In this document: positions 17,007 to 19,378 of the stretch, in pieces | Layout: the number at the start of each line of letters is the position of its first letter | How positions within the stretch are numbered: the first letter of the stretch is position 1 | Source of the DNA: Brevundimonas sp. UBA4609 | GTDB lineage: Bacteria > Pseudomonadota > Alphaproteobacteria > Caulobacterales > Caulobacteraceae | DNA: 19,378 nt | Assembly (NCBI GenBank): GCA_002386585.1 | Contig: DGIZ01000269.1 | Location: forward strand, 1-19,378 | Reading direction: 5' to 3' | The notes under the pieces: generated by a model | Seen by the model: the letters and a program-made list of their open reading frames with translations, nothing else | What the model was told of the DNA's origin: nothing | Database searches by the model: none | Made by a program: the position numbers and the translations under genes

Positions 17007-18017
17007 TCAGTCCGCCAGCAGGGCCAATAGGGCGAAGCTCGCCAGCCAGTGCTCGCCCATGTAGTCGCCCGTGACATGGGGTAGGGCGGCGTCCAGGTGA
17101 ACCGCCGTTGCTGCGGCTCCGATGGCGCGGCGCGGGTCTTCGGCGGGTAGTCCGGCGACGATCTCGCGCCAGCACCAGCCCCGGCTCAAATTCAGCCCGT
17201 CCAGATGGGCGATCTTGCCGTCGGTGCGGTCGCTGACGCGGGCGGGGCTCAGCAGGGTCGCGGGCCGGCCGTCGCCAAGGCGCGGCAGGAAGGCGTCGAA
17301 CCAGGCGCGGAAGGCCTCAGGCGACAGGACGCGCCGCATCAGGGCGGCCTCCATCAGGGCGGGCGACAGGAACTCGTCCTGCGACGGCTCCCACGCCTGA
17401 CAGTCGCGGTCCTCGCCGTGCCAGCGCAGGGCGGCGGCGCGGCACAGGGCGGCCAGGTCGGCGTCGTGGGCGTCCGCATAGTCCAGCGTCAGCCGCAGGG
17501 CGAAGGCGGTGTTGTAGTGGGTGCCCGTCCGCACCGGATAGTCGGCCAGAGGCAGGAAGGCCCTGAAGCGCTCGGCGAAGACCTGGGCCAGCGGGCGCAG
17601 GATCTGGGCCCAGCGGCGGCCTTCGTCCGTCTCGTGCCGCTCCAGTTCCGCCGCCAGCATCAGCAGCCAGGCCCAGCCGTAGGGGCGTTCGAAACCGCGC
17701 GCTTCGGGCCGGGCCAGATAGGCGGCCTCTCCGGCGACGTTCTGCGGCGTGAACAGCTCGTCGGCCAGGGCGCGGATGGCGGGCGCCTCCGCCATGCCGG
17801 GGTGCCGGCGATAGAGGGTGAACAGGGTCCACCAGCCATGCACGCACGAATGCCAGTCGAAGCTGCCGAAGAAGATCGGGTGCATGTCGCGAGGCGTGCG
17901 GGCGTCCTGCGGTCCCGTCAGCACATGCATGATGTGGTTGGGATACTCGCGCGTCACATGGCCCAGGGCCGTGGCGGCGAAACGGGAGGCGAGAGCGGCG
18001 TCGAGGCTTTGCGTCAT
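17007..18017 (-). CDS. DUF2891 family protein
   Basis: Cytoplasmic-looking 336-residue protein of the DUF2891 family; no signal peptide or membrane segment is seen. It is helix-rich and dense in Trp, His and Asp. Conserved-looking patches are GSFDWHSCVHGWW (about 49-61), PYGWAWLL, GTHYNTAFAL, PSQDEFLSP, and GEHWLASFAL at the C-terminus. Repeated aromatic/helical segments suggest an alpha/alpha barrel like those of sugar-processing enzymes, which is inference only. The ATG at 18017 overlaps the DUF979 stop by 4 bases (ATGA), so it is translationally coupled to a membrane transporter. The role is unknown; a cytosolic enzyme acting on the imported substrate is the simplest idea. The gene ends 22 bases from the convergent tRNA gene. 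Confidence 0.87.
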   Translation of the reverse strand: MTQSLDAALASRFAATALGHVTREYPNHIMHVLTGPQDARTPRDMHPIFFGSFDWHSCVHGWWTLFTLYRRHPGMAEAPAIRALADELFTPQNVAGEAAYLARPEARGFERPYGWAWLLMLAAELERHETDEGRRWAQILRPLAQVFAERFRAFLPLADYPVRTGTHYNTAFALRLTLDYADAHDADLAALCRAAALRWHGEDRDCQAWEPSQDEFLSPALMEAALMRRVLSPEAFRAWFDAFLPRLGDGRPATLLSPARVSDRTDGKIAHLDGLNLSRGWCWREIVAGLPAEDPRRAIGAAATAVHLDAALPHVTGDYMGEHWLASFALLALLAD

Positions 18018-18985
18018 GATCCGAACCGGAAAGCGAGGAAATACATCAGCAGCATATTGGCGAACAGCATGACGACCGCCGTGGGAAGCTGGGCGCGGAT
18101 CACCCCGTTCAGGGGCGAGTTGCGGTCCGGCAATTCCAGAAGATTGGCGGGCACCACGTTGAAGTTGGCGGCCATGGGCGTCATCAGCGTTCCGCAGAAT
18201 CCGGCCAACATGCCGATGGCGCAGACGATGGCGGGATCGCCGCCGAACTGATGCACGACGATGGGCAGGCCGATGGCGGCGGTCATGACCGGGAAGGCGG
18301 CGAAGGCGTTGCCCATGATGATGGTGAACAGGGCCATGCCCGCGCAATAGGCGAACACCGCCATGAAGGCCGAGGTCATGGGGATGACCTGCGCGATCAG
18401 GTCGCCGACCACCTGACCCACATCGGCGGCCAGGAACACCGCGCCCAGAGACGCCAGCATCTGCGGCAGCAGCGCCGCCCAGCCGATGGAGTCCATCAGG
18501 CGCCGGCCTTCCTGCACCGGGGCCATGACCGGCGGCCGGAACCAGGCCATGGCGGCGACCAGAGCGATGACGCAGCCCAGCCCCAGCGAGATCAGCGTGG
18601 TCTGCACCGGCGAGATCAGCCAGGCGCCGGCCGCCGTGTGCTTGGCCAGCAGGGTGCCGCCGACGGCGACCAGGGGCACCATCAGGGCGGGCACGAACAG
18701 GGCGTTCTTCCAGCGGGCGGCGCTGGCCTGGCGCTGCTCCGGCGTCGTGGTGGCGGGCTTGCCGACGCCCAACTTGCCCGAGGCGCCGATGACGACCAGG
18801 GCGATGACCAGGAGACCGTTGCCCAGACCGCCCAGCCAGGAGCCGAACAGCATCGACAGGGCGATCAGCCCCCAGAACAGGGCGCTGCGGAAGCGCGTCG
18901 GATTGTGCGGATCGCGCAGGCTGAGAATGGAGAAGGCCGCGAACATCAGCCCGGTCGCGACATAGGCGTGCTCCAGCGTGATCAT
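18014..18985 (-). CDS. DUF979 membrane protein, proposed 5-oxoproline transporter subunit
   Basis: Polytopic inner-membrane protein of 323 residues with about nine to ten hydrophobic segments. It matches DUF979 by MITLEHAYVATGLMF at the start, GNAFAAFPVMTAAIGLP, GMLAGFCGTLMTPMAANFNVVPA and a C-terminal NMLLMYFLAFRF. DUF979 occurs with DUF969, and the pair is named a 5-oxoproline (pyroglutamate) transporter because it clusters with 5-oxoprolinase genes (pxpABC) in many genomes; I know of no direct transport proof. The ATG at 18985 is chosen because GGAGGG (18992-18997) precedes it and it overlaps the DUF969 stop by 4 bases. An in-frame ATG far upstream would overlap DUF969 extensively and is rejected. 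Confidence 0.88.
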   Translation of the reverse strand: MITLEHAYVATGLMFAAFSILSLRDPHNPTRFRSALFWGLIALSMLFGSWLGGLGNGLLVIALVVIGASGKLGVGKPATTTPEQRQASAARWKNALFVPALMVPLVAVGGTLLAKHTAAGAWLISPVQTTLISLGLGCVIALVAAMAWFRPPVMAPVQEGRRLMDSIGWAALLPQMLASLGAVFLAADVGQVVGDLIAQVIPMTSAFMAVFAYCAGMALFTIIMGNAFAAFPVMTAAIGLPIVVHQFGGDPAIVCAIGMLAGFCGTLMTPMAANFNVVPANLLELPDRNSPLNGVIRAQLPTAVVMLFANMLLMYFLAFRFGS

Positions 18986-19378
18986 CGGCCGCCCTCCGCG
19001 TCTGCAGATGCGCCGGGCGCGGCCATGTCCTTCTTCACCTGACGGTCGAACATCAGCAGGCGCGCGCCGTGGACCAGGAAGGCGACGATGGCCGTGGGGA
19101 TGGCCCACAGCGAGACGTGCAGCGCCTCGACCCGAATGCCGGCCTGCTCCAGAAAGCCGACGATCAGAACGATGGAGCCGATGGCGATGAAGATGTCCTC
19201 GCCGAAGAACAGGCCGATGTTGTCCGTGCCCGCCGCCATGCCGCGAATGCGGAAGCGCGCCTTGTCGGTTAGGGCGCCGTGGGCGCTCTCGGCCGCGCCT
19301 TCGGCCATCGGCGCGATCAGCGGGCGCACCATCTGGGGATGGCCGCCGAGGGAGGTCAGGCCCAGCGCCGAGGTCGCC
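18982..19378 (-). CDS. DUF969 membrane protein, proposed 5-oxoproline transporter subunit, N-terminus outside window
   Basis: C-terminal part (about 131 residues) of a DUF969 inner-membrane protein; the frame is open to the right edge. The visible start, TSALGLTSLGGHPQMVRPL, and IAPMAEGAAE are hallmark DUF969 sequence, followed by DNIGLFFGEDIFIAIGSIVLIVGFL and a last membrane segment near HVSLWAIPTAIVAFLV. The tail is charged and alanine-rich. It pairs with DUF979, with which it shares an ATGA overlap, implying fixed-ratio production of two subunits. The promoter of this operon is outside the window. Confidence 0.86.
   Translation of the reverse strand, partial: ATSALGLTSLGGHPQMVRPLIAPMAEGAAESAHGALTDKARFRIRGMAAGTDNIGLFFGEDIFIAIGSIVLIVGFLEQAGIRVEALHVSLWAIPTAIVAFLVHGARLLMFDRQVKKDMAAPGASADAEGGR

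Overview
The window is GC-rich alphaproteobacterial chromosome, most likely from Caulobacterales and plausibly Brevundimonas. This rests on a Xanthomonas/Caulobacter-type TonB-dependent receptor and on the housekeeping order cicA - clpX - lon - HU, which matches the Caulobacter neighbourhood as I remember it. No database search was possible, so family names come from motifs and gene order.

Region 1 (1-9578) is an accessory catabolic block. A TonB-dependent receptor (cut by the left edge) and a Tat-exported PhoD-like phosphatase lead into an imino-acid (hydroxyproline) gene set: a DpkA-like pyrroline/piperideine-2-carboxylate reductase, a DapA-superfamily protein that fits 4-hydroxy-pyrroline-2-carboxylate deaminase, a two-cysteine 4-hydroxyproline epimerase and a GntR/FCD regulator. 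A TauE/SafE-type permease converges on gntR. An identical perfect palindrome, ATCGTATACGAT, lies just before the reductase gene (4731-4742) and just before the deaminase-epimerase operon (5859-5870). A degenerate copy precedes the permease (9553-9564). These look like the operators of the GntR protein. Two enzymes needed for complete hydroxyproline breakdown, the D-hydroxyproline dehydrogenase and the 2-oxoglutarate semialdehyde dehydrogenase, are not in the window.

Region 2 (9579-11672) is a divergent AraC regulator / MFS transporter pair with the layout of E. coli nimR-nimT. Region 3 (11679-16984) is the conserved protein-quality-control core: cicA-like HAD phosphatase (reverse), then clpX, lon and HU forward, followed by tRNA-Val(UAC). 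Strong intrinsic terminators follow clpX and lon, and a heat-shock-type promoter precedes lon. clpP, which in Caulobacter sits beside cicA, is not in the window; the accessory block and the nimR/nimT-like pair occupy that side.

Region 4 (17007-19378, reverse strand) is a tightly coupled operon of DUF969 (cut by the right edge), DUF979 and DUF2891, with 4-bp ATGA overlaps at both junctions. The first two are the proposed two-part 5-oxoproline transporter. No insertion sequence, CRISPR array or rRNA was seen, and no gene-free stretch exceeds 300 bases.
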